A stretch of 64,000 nt of DNA from Myxococcus xanthus (lineage in GTDB: Bacteria > Myxococcota > Myxococcia > Myxococcales > Myxococcaceae): contig NZ_FNOH01000002.1 of the NCBI RefSeq assembly GCF_900106535.1, positions 434,001-498,000 of the forward strand. Direction: 5' to 3'. The translations under genes and the position numbers were made by a program. The notes under the pieces are model-generated. The model did no database searches. It was not told where the DNA came from and was given only the letters and a program-made list of their open reading frames with translations. Below, in pieces: positions 1-8,945 of this stretch. Each line of letters starts with the position of its first letter. Within the stretch, counting starts at the first letter, position 1.

Positions 1-3000
1 CGCCGGGCACTCGCACTGGTCCGTGGTGCGGTTGCACGTCAGCTTGCCTTCGCAGAAGTCCGGGTCGTTCGGGTCGTGGTACGGGTCCGCCGCGCACGGC
101 GCGGGGATGCCGTTCGGGTTCGTCGTGCGGTCCGTCCAGTAGCGGTAGGACAGCGCCGCCTGGGTGGTCCCCGCGTTCTGCGGGCGGCACCCGCCGTAGA
201 AGGACACCGCGCGGCTGATGCCGTCCACGTCGAAGCCGTGAGTGCGGCTGCGTGGCAGGTCTCCCGGCGTGGGGCACTGCGACGCGTTCGCCACCGCGTC
301 CATGGCCACCTTCAGCGAGGCGCCGATGGGCGGCTTCTGCGTCCGGTAACCCACCGACGCGATGACGCTGTCGATGATGGCGTTGATGGTGGTGGTGATG
401 GCGTTCGAGTCCCGGATGCTGCCGTACACGCCGCCGGTGGCCTGGATGATGTCCAGGTGCCGCGGGTTCCGGGGGTCTTCCTGGGTCTGGCACCAGGTGC
501 TGGTGTCGTTGGTGGCGTTCTCATGCGGGCAGAGGATGCCGTGCACGTCGATGGGCTGATTCAGCGGGTTGCGGTTCGTCCCCGGCTCGTTGCCCGTGCC
601 CAGGAAGTACTGGCTGTACGTATCGATGGTGCCGTTGGACTGGTCCCGCGTGTCCGTCAGGATGACGACCACGACCTTGGCGCCCGCGCGGAAGCGCGTC
701 TCCGCCGTGCCACCGGACGAGGCCAACAGGTTGATGACGGCGCGAGCGGCCTCCAGCGGACGCTCCGTGCCGTTTCCGCTCTGCCCCACCCAGCACTGCG
801 AGTTGGACGAACAGGTGGTGGGCTGGGTCCCCGCGGGGATGGTGACGGTGGTGCACTGGCCGTTGCCGCCGCAGGTGCTGTTCTGCGTCAGCCACGCCCG
901 GAACTGGTTGATGTTCGGCGTGAAGCCACGCAGCAGCCCCGAGTTCGAACCACTGCCATAGGTATAGGTGGTGCTCACCATCGCCAGCCGATAATCCAGC
1001 GTCGCGTTGGCCAGCTTGTCCGCCACGGCCGTGGCCGCGTTGGCCAGCGACTGCTGCGACGAGGCCATGGAGCCGCTGTCGTCCACCACGAAGATGAAGT
1101 CCACCACCGCCTGCCGCACGGTGAACTTCTCGCACTGCACCGCGTCCGCGTCACCGAACTGCGCCAGCGCCGAGCCACCCGCCGTGTCCGCCGTCGTGAA
1201 GAGGCTGCCCGCCTCGTTGTAACGAGACGTCGGGGTGATGGCCAGCACCACCACCACGCTCTGGTCGGAGCGGTGCACGTACTGCGCCTGCATGGTGAAG
1301 GGCCCGGTGATGCCGGCCGTTCCCGTCAGCTCTCCCGTGCTTCCGGGCACCAGCGAGCGGGTCAGGGTGTTGGTGAACGTCTTCAGGTCCGCGCCGCCCG
1401 ACATGGCGTAACGCGCCGACAGCGCGGCGTAGCCGTCCCAGGTATTGAAGGTCTGCTGGAAGTCACGCGTGGCGGAGTTGAACGACGCGGAGCGGATGCC
1501 CGCCTCGTCGTTCGTGGGGTTGGACGACGAGCCCACGCGGCCGCGCTTGTACGCAATCAGCGTCACCTGCTTGGTGGCGTCCCAGCCGATGATGCCCACC
1601 GCGTTGTTGCCATCGCGGATGGTGCGCAGGTTGGCGTCCGTGAAGGTGGAGGGCAGCGCCAGCCGCAGGTCCGCGCCGTTCTCTTCCTTGAAGGTGACGG
1701 TGCGCAGGTTGGACGTGCGGCAGGCCTGGCCCGCCGGCGTGTTGGCCGCGCCGTCGGCAGAGTCGTTCGGGTTCAGCTCGCCCGCGTCCACGCGCCCGTT
1801 CTGGTTGGCGTCCTCCGCGCCGTCCTGGATGCCGTCACCGTCGCTGTCGGGGTTCGTCGGGGACGTGGTGGTGGTCGGGTCCGCGTCGCCCACGTAGCCA
1901 CAGTTCTGACGCGGCGCCTGCGCCGTCGTCACACCCAGCTCCAGGCCGTCCAGCAGGCCGTCACCGTCCGTGTCGGGGTTGGTCGGGTCCGTCTCGCCCG
2001 GGTCCACGCGGCCGTTACCGTTGGTGTCCTCACCGCGGAAGCCATTGCGGCCCGGGCCGTCCTGGAGACCGTCGCAGTCGGTGTCCGCCAGGCGGGGGTC
2101 CGTCTCACCGGCGTCCACGCGGCCGTTGCGGTTCTTGTCCTCGACACCGTCCGGGATGCCGTCGCCGTCCGTGTCGGCGTTGTTCGGGTCCGTGCCCGTC
2201 GCAACCTCCACCGAGTCCGGGATGCCGTCGAAGTCGGCGTCCGGAATCGACGCGGCGCAGTCCGCCACGCGCGGGTCCGTCTCGTTGCCGTCCACGATGC
2301 CGTTGCGGTTGACGTCCTCGTCACCGTCGCTGCAGGTGTCGCCGTCCGAATCCGGGGCGAGCGGGTTGGTGCCGGTGCGCGACTCCAGGCCGTCATCCAG
2401 GCCGTCGCCATCCGTGTCGCGCTTGCGCGGGTCCGTCTCACCGGGGCTCACCACGCCGTTGCGGTTGGCGTCCTCCGCACCGTCCGACAGGCCGTCACCA
2501 TCCGAGTCGATGGCGTTCGGGTCCGTCTCGCCCGGGTCCCTCCGGCCGTTGCGGTTGAGGTCCTCCAGGCCATCCGGGATGCCGTCGCCGTCCGTGTCCG
2601 CCAACACCGGCGAGGTGCGCGTGGTCGTGTCCTGGTCACCGGGGAAGTTGCAGCGGGGGTCGGGGCTCGAGGTGCGGCCCACCTCCACGCCGTCGCGGAT
2701 GCCGTCGCCATCCGTGTCGCGCAGGCCGGGGTTCGTCTTCGCGCCGCCGGGATAGATGGTCGCGAACTCCTCCGCGTCCGTCAGGCCGTCACAGTCGGAG
2801 TCCTTCGTCGAGTTGTCAGGGTCATCGATATCCGTGGGCACCAAACCCGGGTCTGGGTCCGGATCCGGAATCACGCCCGCGTCTTCTTCAATTGGGCCGG
2901 CATCCGTACCGCCGTCCCCGTTGCCGCCGGGGCCAGCATCGGTGTCCGGTTGTGGATTGGGGTCAGGGTCTTTCCCACCGCCGCAGCCAGTCAGCAACGA

Positions 3001-3048
3001 CGCTGCCAGCAACGCGCAGGTGAAATACCGCATCAGGGAGTTGCGCAT
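1..3048 (-). CDS. Lipoprotein with thrombospondin type 3 repeats and a VWA domain (3' end outside window)
   Basis: The frame is open from ATG 3048 to the window edge (1016 codons, no stop), so the C-terminus is missing here. Residues 1-22 form a lipoprotein signal ending in a lipobox LLTGC with Cys22, so the protein is probably exported and lipidated. After a Pro/Asp/Gly-rich linker, about residues 85-430 hold many Asp-rich units of the type DTDGDGIPDG and ETDPRxxDTD, typical of calcium-binding thrombospondin type 3 repeats. From about residue 645 a von Willebrand A domain follows with the MIDAS start FVVDDSGSM and a later VVVILTDTRD strand. The last residues seen are Cys-rich. The large plus-strand frames over this region are shadows. 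Likely a cell-surface adhesion or calcium-dependent binding protein; the ligand cannot be deduced. Confidence 0.85.
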   Translation of the reverse strand, partial: MRNSLMRYFTCALLAASLLTGCGGGKDPDPNPQPDTDAGPGGNGDGGTDAGPIEEDAGVIPDPDPDPGLVPTDIDDPDNSTKDSDCDGLTDAEEFATIYPGGAKTNPGLRDTDGDGIRDGVEVGRTSSPDPRCNFPGDQDTTTRTSPVLADTDGDGIPDGLEDLNRNGRRDPGETDPNAIDSDGDGLSDGAEDANRNGVVSPGETDPRKRDTDGDGLDDGLESRTGTNPLAPDSDGDTCSDGDEDVNRNGIVDGNETDPRVADCAASIPDADFDGIPDSVEVATGTDPNNADTDGDGIPDGVEDKNRNGRVDAGETDPRLADTDCDGLQDGPGRNGFRGEDTNGNGRVDPGETDPTNPDTDGDGLLDGLELGVTTAQAPRQNCGYVGDADPTTTTSPTNPDSDGDGIQDGAEDANQNGRVDAGELNPNDSADGAANTPAGQACRTSNLRTVTFKEENGADLRLALPSTFTDANLRTIRDGNNAVGIIGWDATKQVTLIAYKRGRVGSSSNPTNDEAGIRSASFNSATRDFQQTFNTWDGYAALSARYAMSGGADLKTFTNTLTRSLVPGSTGELTGTAGITGPFTMQAQYVHRSDQSVVVVLAITPTSRYNEAGSLFTTADTAGGSALAQFGDADAVQCEKFTVRQAVVDFIFVVDDSGSMASSQQSLANAATAVADKLANATLDYRLAMVSTTYTYGSGSNSGLLRGFTPNINQFRAWLTQNSTCGGNGQCTTVTIPAGTQPTTCSSNSQCWVGQSGNGTERPLEAARAVINLLASSGGTAETRFRAGAKVVVVILTDTRDQSNGTIDTYSQYFLGTGNEPGTNRNPLNQPIDVHGILCPHENATNDTSTWCQTQEDPRNPRHLDIIQATGGVYGSIRDSNAITTTINAIIDSVIASVGYRTQKPPIGASLKVAMDAVANASQCPTPGDLPRSRTHGFDVDGISRAVSFYGGCRPQNAGTTQAALSYRYWTDRTTNPNGIPAPCAADPYHDPNDPDFCEGKLTCNRTTDQCECPA

Positions 3049-3105
3049 CGTCTTTGACTCCAATGACTCCGACTCCAAGTGGGGGGTGAGTCGAAGCAGA
3101 CTTCC

Positions 3106-3111
3106 ATAATA
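3106..3111 (-). promoter_or_regulatory. Possible -10 element for the VWA lipoprotein gene
   Basis: On the minus strand TATTAT lies about 58 bases before the ATG at 3048, in an otherwise GC-rich 216-base gap between divergent genes. No convincing -35 hexamer is seen at the right distance, so this is only suggestive. Confidence 0.2.
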
Positions 3112-3264
3112 GAGAACAACGCGGGAGTTTCCGAGTACCTGTTCCCCTGGGGCAACTCTGAGTCGGGGTCTGGATGATCCCAGTCCAGTGACGTGGCTGG
3201 ATTGCGCCCAGGCTGTTGGTAAACGGGGTTCGCGGGTTGAGAGGGGTCGGCTATCGTCGCGCCC

Positions 3265-4092
3265 GTGCCCGTCTTCGGTCTTGCGGCATTGTGGAATGGC
3301 TCGGCTCCCCCGGAGCGCGTGGCAGCCTGGGTGGAAGGGATTGGCGAGGTGCTCACCTCCGCGCAGTCACTCCAACTCGTGGTGGCCCTGCGCCCCGAGG
3401 AAGCAGGCATTGAATTGAAGGTGGAGGCGCCAGGCTATCCACGCTCCGCCGTGGAGCGGCTCGCGGAGGACGCGAAGCGCAGCGGCGGCACGTTCGTGGA
3501 GCTGTGGCGTCTGCCCAAGGCGGAGCGAGATGCTTTTCGCGCGGCGGCCTTCGGGGGCGGCACCACCTTCCGGGGAGACGAATGCTCCGCCGCGGCGCGG
3601 GTGCTTCAGCAGCACCTGACCACGCTGCCCGTCAGCAGCGTGCGTCCCGCGGGGCCCACCGTGGGTGGCGCCGCGGCCTCCGTGCCTCAACCGAGCCCGA
3701 AGCCCGTGGAGGCGCCCGCTCCCTCTCCCAGCAGCCCACATCACCAGGTGCTCGTCCGCCCGCCGGAGGGGCCTCAGCGTCGCGGTCGCCGCTTCGCCGT
3801 GAAGCTGGAAATGGAGTTCCGGACCGAGTTGGACTTCGTGCGTGAGCACGCCCTCAACATCTCCAACGGCGGCCTCTTCGTGCGCACCGCGCACCGGCCC
3901 CTGCCCGACAGCGTCGTCACCGTGGACGTGAAGCTGCCCAACGGCGAACGCCTGCAGGGCGACGCGGTGGTGGTCCACGTGGTGGACGACCCGTACACGG
4001 GCGGCGTGGGCCTGGCGTTCCTCAATGACGACGCCACCTTCTCCCAGACGCTGGACGACTACCTGGCGAGCCTCGCGGGTGGCGTGGGCTGA
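3265..4092 (+). CDS. PilZ domain protein
   Basis: A 275-residue protein starting at GTG 3265. The N-terminal 125 residues match nothing I recognise; a Pro/Ala/Ser-rich linker (about 130-165) leads to a C-terminal PilZ domain at about 170-270. The cyclic-di-GMP signature is present: an RRGRR cluster at 172-176 and N198-I-S200-N-G-G203, fitting RxxxR followed by (D/N)xSxxG. PilZ proteins bind cyclic di-GMP and relay it to motility, exopolysaccharide or transcription targets. A Ser/Thr kinase gene starts two bases after the stop, so the two are probably co-transcribed and may act together. The N-terminal role is unknown. Confidence 0.8.
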   Translation: MPVFGLAALWNGSAPPERVAAWVEGIGEVLTSAQSLQLVVALRPEEAGIELKVEAPGYPRSAVERLAEDAKRSGGTFVELWRLPKAERDAFRAAAFGGGTTFRGDECSAAARVLQQHLTTLPVSSVRPAGPTVGGAAASVPQPSPKPVEAPAPSPSSPHHQVLVRPPEGPQRRGRRFAVKLEMEFRTELDFVREHALNISNGGLFVRTAHRPLPDSVVTVDVKLPNGERLQGDAVVVHVVDDPYTGGVGLAFLNDDATFSQTLDDYLASLAGGVG

Positions 4093-4094
4093 AC

Positions 4095-5021
4095 GTGATG
4101 GAGAACGTGCGGGAAATCTGGCCTCGCGACCATGGCCGCTTCCAGCTGCTGTCCCGGCTGGGACGCGGCGGCATGGCGGAGGTGTTTCTCGCGCGGATGC
4201 AGCAGGGCCCACATGCCGGAGCGCAGGTGGCCCTCAAGCGCGTGCGTCCCGAGCGCCTGAGAGACGCGGAGGCCCACGAGCAGCTCCTGCACGAAGCCGA
4301 GCTCGCTCGCTGCCTGCGCCACCCGTACATCGTCGGCTTCGTGGAGTACGGCGAGCTGCCGGACGGTGGCTACCTGGCGCTGGAGCTGGTGGAAGGCCCC
4401 GACCTGGGCCGCGTGCTGGCGCGGTGCCGCCGCCGCCGCATCGAGCTGCCCATCGACATCTCCGTGCTCATCGTCCGGCAGGTGCTGGAGGCCCTGTCGC
4501 ACGCGCACCATGCCGTCAGCACCACGGGCCGCCCCCTGGGCGTGGTGCACTGCGACGTGTCCCCGCACAACGTGCTGCTGTCCCGCACCGGTGAGGTGAA
4601 GCTGGCGGACTTCGGCGTGGCGCGCTCCCGCGCGGGCGCGGTGCAGGACATCCGGCGGCTGGGCAAGCAGCACTACCGCTCCCCGGAACTGCTCGCGGGC
4701 GACGTGTCCGTGGCGGTGGACCTGTGGGCGACGGCGGTGCTGCTCTACGAACTGCTGGCGCTGGAGTCGCCCTTCCCTTCCGGCCCGGAGGAGCAGGTGG
4801 AGTCCTCCATCCGCGGCGGCCGGGTGACTCCCGTGCGCATGCGTGTGCCCGGCGTCCCCGACGCGCTGGCGCTGGTGCTGGACCGCGCGCTGGCGCCCGT
4901 CCCTTCGCAGCGCTTCGGCTCCGCGGAGCAGTTCGCCCGGGCCCTGGCGCCGCTGAGCGATGACCGCGTGGCCACGCCCCTGGCCGTGGCCGCGGTGGTG
5001 CGCGGGCTGATGGAGACCTGA
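4095..5021 (+). CDS. Ser/Thr protein kinase (Hanks type, soluble)
   Basis: 308 residues, essentially a bare kinase domain with no membrane segment. Visible elements are the glycine loop LGRGGMAEVF (22-31), VALK with Lys48, the catalytic loop HCDVSPHN (Asp154, Asn159), DFG at 172-174 and RSPE in place of APE. HCD replaces HRD, so activation-loop regulation through the usual Arg is absent, and Ser takes the place of the catalytic-loop Lys, a pattern I associate with several myxobacterial kinases. GTG 4095 is followed immediately by ATG 4098; either may be the start. It lies two bases after the PilZ gene, implying one transcript and a possible shared signalling role. Confidence 0.85.
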   Translation: MMENVREIWPRDHGRFQLLSRLGRGGMAEVFLARMQQGPHAGAQVALKRVRPERLRDAEAHEQLLHEAELARCLRHPYIVGFVEYGELPDGGYLALELVEGPDLGRVLARCRRRRIELPIDISVLIVRQVLEALSHAHHAVSTTGRPLGVVHCDVSPHNVLLSRTGEVKLADFGVARSRAGAVQDIRRLGKQHYRSPELLAGDVSVAVDLWATAVLLYELLALESPFPSGPEEQVESSIRGGRVTPVRMRVPGVPDALALVLDRALAPVPSQRFGSAEQFARALAPLSDDRVATPLAVAAVVRGLMET

Positions 5022-5036
5022 GCCCGCGAGGTGCCG

Positions 5037-8000
5037 CTACGCCACCTCCTGCTGTCCCATGGAAGGAGGCACCATGCCCGGGTCGCCCTCCACCACCAGC
5101 CGGCTGCGCCCGCCGCCCTGCTTCACCACGCGCACCTGCACGCCGATGCGCTCCGCCATGCCGCTGACGTGCGAGATGATGCCCACCTGCCGGCCCGTGG
5201 CCTGGAGCGCGTCCAGCGTGGCCAGGGCCACCTCCAGCGTCTCCGGGTCCAGCGTGCCGAAGCCCTCGTCGATGAAGAGCGTCTCCACTTGCGTCGTCTC
5301 CGACGAAAGGGACGCCAGCCCCAACGCGAGCGCCAGGGACACCAGGAAACTCTCACCGCCGGACAGGCTGGCCACGCTGCGGACCTCGTCGCCCATGTCC
5401 CCGTCCACGATTTGGAGGTCCAGGTCGTGTCCGGGAACGCGCATCAGCCGGTAGCGCCGCGCGAGCTCCCGCAAGTGCGCGTTGGCGTGCAGCAGCAAGG
5501 CGTCCAGCGTGAGGCTCTGGGCGAAGACCTTGAAGCGCTTGCCGTCGTGCGAGCCGATGAGGTCGCCCAGCACCTTCCACACCTCCGCCGCGCGGCGGCC
5601 CTCCTCCAGGGCCGCGGCCTCGGCGCCATGCCGCGCCCGCGCCGTGTCGTCGGCCACCAGGCGCGCGTGCAGCGCGGCCTCGGCATGACGACGGGCCTCG
5701 ACCTCCGCGCGCAGCCGCTCGCATTCGGCGCCCGCGTCCTGCTCGGAGAGTGACGGAGGACCGGAGTCCTCGTGCCGCGCGCGACGCTCGCTTCGCTCCG
5801 CCAGCACGGCGGTCGCCTGGGCGAGCGCCTCGCGCAGGGCCGACAGTGCGCGAGCCTCTGCTTCGCGCCAGGCCGCGTCGAATGCCAGCAGCGTCCGCAC
5901 GGCCTCCAGCGTGGTCCCATGCGCGGCGAGCAGCGTTGTCAGCGCGGCGCCTTCCGACTCACGCAGGGCCAGCGCCTCCGTCCTGGCGCGCACGGCATCC
6001 TCGGCACGCGCGGTGGCGACCTGCGCCGCCTGACGCGCCGCTTCCGCGCGCTCACGTGCCTGCTCGAAGGCCGACTCCGTGGCCTCCAGCCGTGCCTGGA
6101 GCTCGGCGCGGACCTCCACCGTGGGACGGCCGTGCAACAGGGCCGCGCGTGCGCGGGTCAGCTCGCCGCGCTCCTGCTCCTTGCGCACGGCGAAGGCCTG
6201 ATGCTCCTCGGCGTGGCGGGTGCTCACCTCCACCAGCCCCTGCGCCCGGGCGCGATGACGCTGCTCCTCGGCCTCGCGCTCCTCCGCCTTCAGCCGGGCC
6301 TCCTCCTTCCCCTTCCACATCACCACCCGCTCTCCACACTTGCGGCGGAAGGTGGCCGGGTCCTCCTCCAGCTTCCGGTCCCAGCCCACGTCCGCGGTGA
6401 AGACGGGTGACACCTCCGCGAGCACCTGCCGCAACGTCTGCTCCGCGGTCTCGAGCCGGACATGGACGTCCTTGAGCACCGACTCCGCGCGCGACAGCGC
6501 CTCCTCCGCCCGGCGCAGCGACTCCGCCGCCACCTCGCGCCGAGTACGCTGCGTCTCCAGCGCCGCGCGGGCCTCGCGCGCGGTGCGGGCCAGTGACTCG
6601 GCGGCCTGCTCGTCGGCCTTCAGCGCCGCAAGCCGCTCCGCGACCTCGGCACGCGCCGCGTCGAGCCACGCGCCCGCCTTGGGCGAACCCCCTGCGGCCG
6701 GTGGCGACGCATCAGCGCCTCCGGCTCGCGCCGACGACCGCGCAGCCTCGGCTCCCCCGTCCGCACTGGACCTTCGAGCGCTGCCATCGGACTCCGGCAC
6801 GGAGGTGGTACGGGAGGACACTTCCGCGCCCTCTTCCCGGATGGACTCCAGCCACGCGGTGTGCCCCTTCCGCCAGGCGTCACCGTGCGCCTCCGCGCGG
6901 GCCTCCGCGGACTGCCTGCGCGCCTCCGCCTGTCCGGTGCGCGCATTCGCCGCCGCGCGCCGAGCGCTCGCCGCTACCTCCGCCTGGGTGGCCGCGGTCC
7001 GCTCCGTCTCCAGCGTCTCCACGCGCGAAGCTGCTTCCGCGACCAGCCCATCGAGCGCGGACACCTCGCGCGCGTAGGGGTGCTCTTCCGCGCCACACAA
7101 CGGGCACGCCTCACCGTCCTTCAGCAAGGTACGGTGGGACGCATAGCCCTGCGTCGCCTGCGCCACAGACAGTGAACGCTGCGCCTCCTTGAGCGCGGCT
7201 TCCCCCTGCGTCCGCCGAGTCTCCGCCGCGCGCGCTTCCGCCGTCGCGGCCTCGACCTCCGCCTTCGCCGCCTTCACCTCCGTGCCCGCCTCGCGAGCCT
7301 CGGCCTCATCCGCGACGAGCCCCTCGTGAGCCGTCTTCAAGCCCCGCACGGCCTCCTGCCGCGCCAACAGGCGTTCACGCTGCGCCCGCCGTTGCGCGCC
7401 CGTCTCCGTCCCCACGGCCGCCTCGGCATGCGTCGCCGCGGCCAGGGCCATCTCCTCCGCACGGACCGCGGCATCCCGCTCCCCCCGCCGAAGGCCCACC
7501 GTCTCGCGCAGTCCCTCCACCTCACCGAGCAGCCGTCCGGACTCCTCACCCGCCTTGCGCCGCTCGCCCTGCGCCCCCTCGTAGCGTTCCAGCTCGCGAT
7601 GCCAGCGCGGCCACTCGCTCGTGAGCGCGACCCAGTGCGCCTTCTCCGTCAGCCAGTGCCTCGCGGCCTCCCCCTTGTCCCGTGCCTCGGCCTCGCGCAC
7701 GAGCACGGCATCCAGCTCCGCCTTCGCCTCCGACAGCGCCGCCTGGGACTTCTCCGCCCGCGCCCGCGCCTCCCCCGCCTCCCGGGAGACACCGTCCAGC
7801 CGCGCATCCAGTCGCGCCGCCTCCTCCAGCGCGGGACGCGTCGCCACCTCCCGCTCCTGCGCCGCGGCGCGCGCGGTCTCCGCCTCCAGTTGCCCCACCC
7901 GCCGCGCCGAGACCTCCGACAGCGCCGCCTCCACCTCCGACGCCCGCGCCACCTGCGCCGCCTCCGCCTCCGCCCACCGGCGCTCCGCGGCCTCCGCCGC

Positions 8001-8945
8001 CGCCACCGGCCCCCGGAAGGCCTCTGCCTCGCGGACCGCCTCCAGCCGTGCCGCGCGCGGCGCCGCCTCCTCCAGGGCCGTCGTGGCCGCCTTCGCCTTT
8101 GCCTCCGCCGCGAGCTCCGCCTCCCGCAGCCCCGCCCGCGCGACATGCCACGCCGCCGCGCCCTCCGCGTCCTTGAGCAGCGCCTCCACCGCCTGACGCG
8201 CCCGGGACTCCTCACCGAGCGCAGCCGCAGCCGCCGCGCGCTCCGCCTCTGGCATCAGGGCAATCGCCGCCAATCCCTGCGCCCGCTTCGCCAGCGACTC
8301 CTGCTCCGCCTTGTTCTTCTCGTGCGCGGCCATGGACAAGCGGCTGTACACCTCCGTGCCCGTCATCCGCTCCAGCAGCTCCGCGCGCTCGCTGGCATCC
8401 GCCTTGAGGAAGGCCGCGAACTCGCCCTGCGCCAGCAGCGCCGAGCGACGGAACTGGTCGAACGACAACCCCAGCCGCTCCTGGATGGCGGCCAGCACCT
8501 CGCCCTTGGTGCGGCCCGTGAGCTGCCCGGTGACCACGTCCATCAACTGCATTTCCTGGGGCCGGAAGCGCCCCTCGGCGCGGTTTCGCGCGCGCCACAC
8601 GGACCAGCGCGCCCGGTAGCGCCGCCCGTCCTTGCCCAGGAAGTCCACCTCCGCATAGCCCTCGCCCGCGCCCCGGCGCAGCATGCCGCGCACGTCGTAG
8701 GCGGACAGTCGCGCGTCCTCGTCCTCGTCCGCGCGGCCCACCGGCGCGCCGCCGCGTCCCCCCAGCCGGGGCGTGCGGTCGAACAGCGCCAGACACAGGG
8801 CATCCAGCAACGTACTCTTGCCCGCGCCCGTGGCGCCGGTAATCGCGAACAAGCCCAGCCGGTCCAACGGCGGCTGGTCCAGCTCCAGCGCGAAGTCCCC
8901 CGCGAAGCTCGTCAGGTTGGAACCGCGAATCGCGAGCACCTTCAC
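5037..8945 (-). CDS. sbcC: Exonuclease SbcCD subunit SbcC (SMC-like ATPase)
   Basis: 1302 residues, GTG start at 8945. The N-terminus has Walker A GATGAGKST (37-45); a long Ala/Glu/Arg-rich coiled coil fills the middle, interrupted by the zinc-hook CPLC motif; the C-terminus has the ABC signature SLSGGESF and Walker B with LFIDEGFGTLD. This is the full SMC/Rad50 layout. With SbcD it forms the ATP-dependent nuclease that opens hairpins and processes DNA ends blocked by protein. The start overlaps the sbcD stop in GTGA, so the two subunits are translationally coupled. It is longer than the E. coli protein (about 1050 residues), the extra length lying in the low-complexity coiled coil near codons 680-760. 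Confidence 0.95.
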   Translation of the reverse strand: MKVLAIRGSNLTSFAGDFALELDQPPLDRLGLFAITGATGAGKSTLLDALCLALFDRTPRLGGRGGAPVGRADEDEDARLSAYDVRGMLRRGAGEGYAEVDFLGKDGRRYRARWSVWRARNRAEGRFRPQEMQLMDVVTGQLTGRTKGEVLAAIQERLGLSFDQFRRSALLAQGEFAAFLKADASERAELLERMTGTEVYSRLSMAAHEKNKAEQESLAKRAQGLAAIALMPEAERAAAAAALGEESRARQAVEALLKDAEGAAAWHVARAGLREAELAAEAKAKAATTALEEAAPRAARLEAVREAEAFRGPVAAAEAAERRWAEAEAAQVARASEVEAALSEVSARRVGQLEAETARAAAQEREVATRPALEEAARLDARLDGVSREAGEARARAEKSQAALSEAKAELDAVLVREAEARDKGEAARHWLTEKAHWVALTSEWPRWHRELERYEGAQGERRKAGEESGRLLGEVEGLRETVGLRRGERDAAVRAEEMALAAATHAEAAVGTETGAQRRAQRERLLARQEAVRGLKTAHEGLVADEAEAREAGTEVKAAKAEVEAATAEARAAETRRTQGEAALKEAQRSLSVAQATQGYASHRTLLKDGEACPLCGAEEHPYAREVSALDGLVAEAASRVETLETERTAATQAEVAASARRAAANARTGQAEARRQSAEARAEAHGDAWRKGHTAWLESIREEGAEVSSRTTSVPESDGSARRSSADGGAEAARSSARAGGADASPPAAGGSPKAGAWLDAARAEVAERLAALKADEQAAESLARTAREARAALETQRTRREVAAESLRRAEEALSRAESVLKDVHVRLETAEQTLRQVLAEVSPVFTADVGWDRKLEEDPATFRRKCGERVVMWKGKEEARLKAEEREAEEQRHRARAQGLVEVSTRHAEEHQAFAVRKEQERGELTRARAALLHGRPTVEVRAELQARLEATESAFEQARERAEAARQAAQVATARAEDAVRARTEALALRESEGAALTTLLAAHGTTLEAVRTLLAFDAAWREAEARALSALREALAQATAVLAERSERRARHEDSGPPSLSEQDAGAECERLRAEVEARRHAEAALHARLVADDTARARHGAEAAALEEGRRAAEVWKVLGDLIGSHDGKRFKVFAQSLTLDALLLHANAHLRELARRYRLMRVPGHDLDLQIVDGDMGDEVRSVASLSGGESFLVSLALALGLASLSSETTQVETLFIDEGFGTLDPETLEVALATLDALQATGRQVGIISHVSGMAERIGVQVRVVKQGGGRSRLVVEGDPGMVPPSMGQQEVA

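Noticed and set aside
1929..2711. DNA repeats in the TSP3 region as a CRISPR or satellite array
   Set aside because: The similarity follows the Asp/Gly-rich protein repeat; unit length and spacing vary, and there are no spacers.
76..3057. A 993-residue plus-strand open frame
   Set aside because: Composition is Arg/Val/Ala-rich and without motifs; the minus strand over the same bases encodes clear TSP3 repeats and VWA with a lipobox start.
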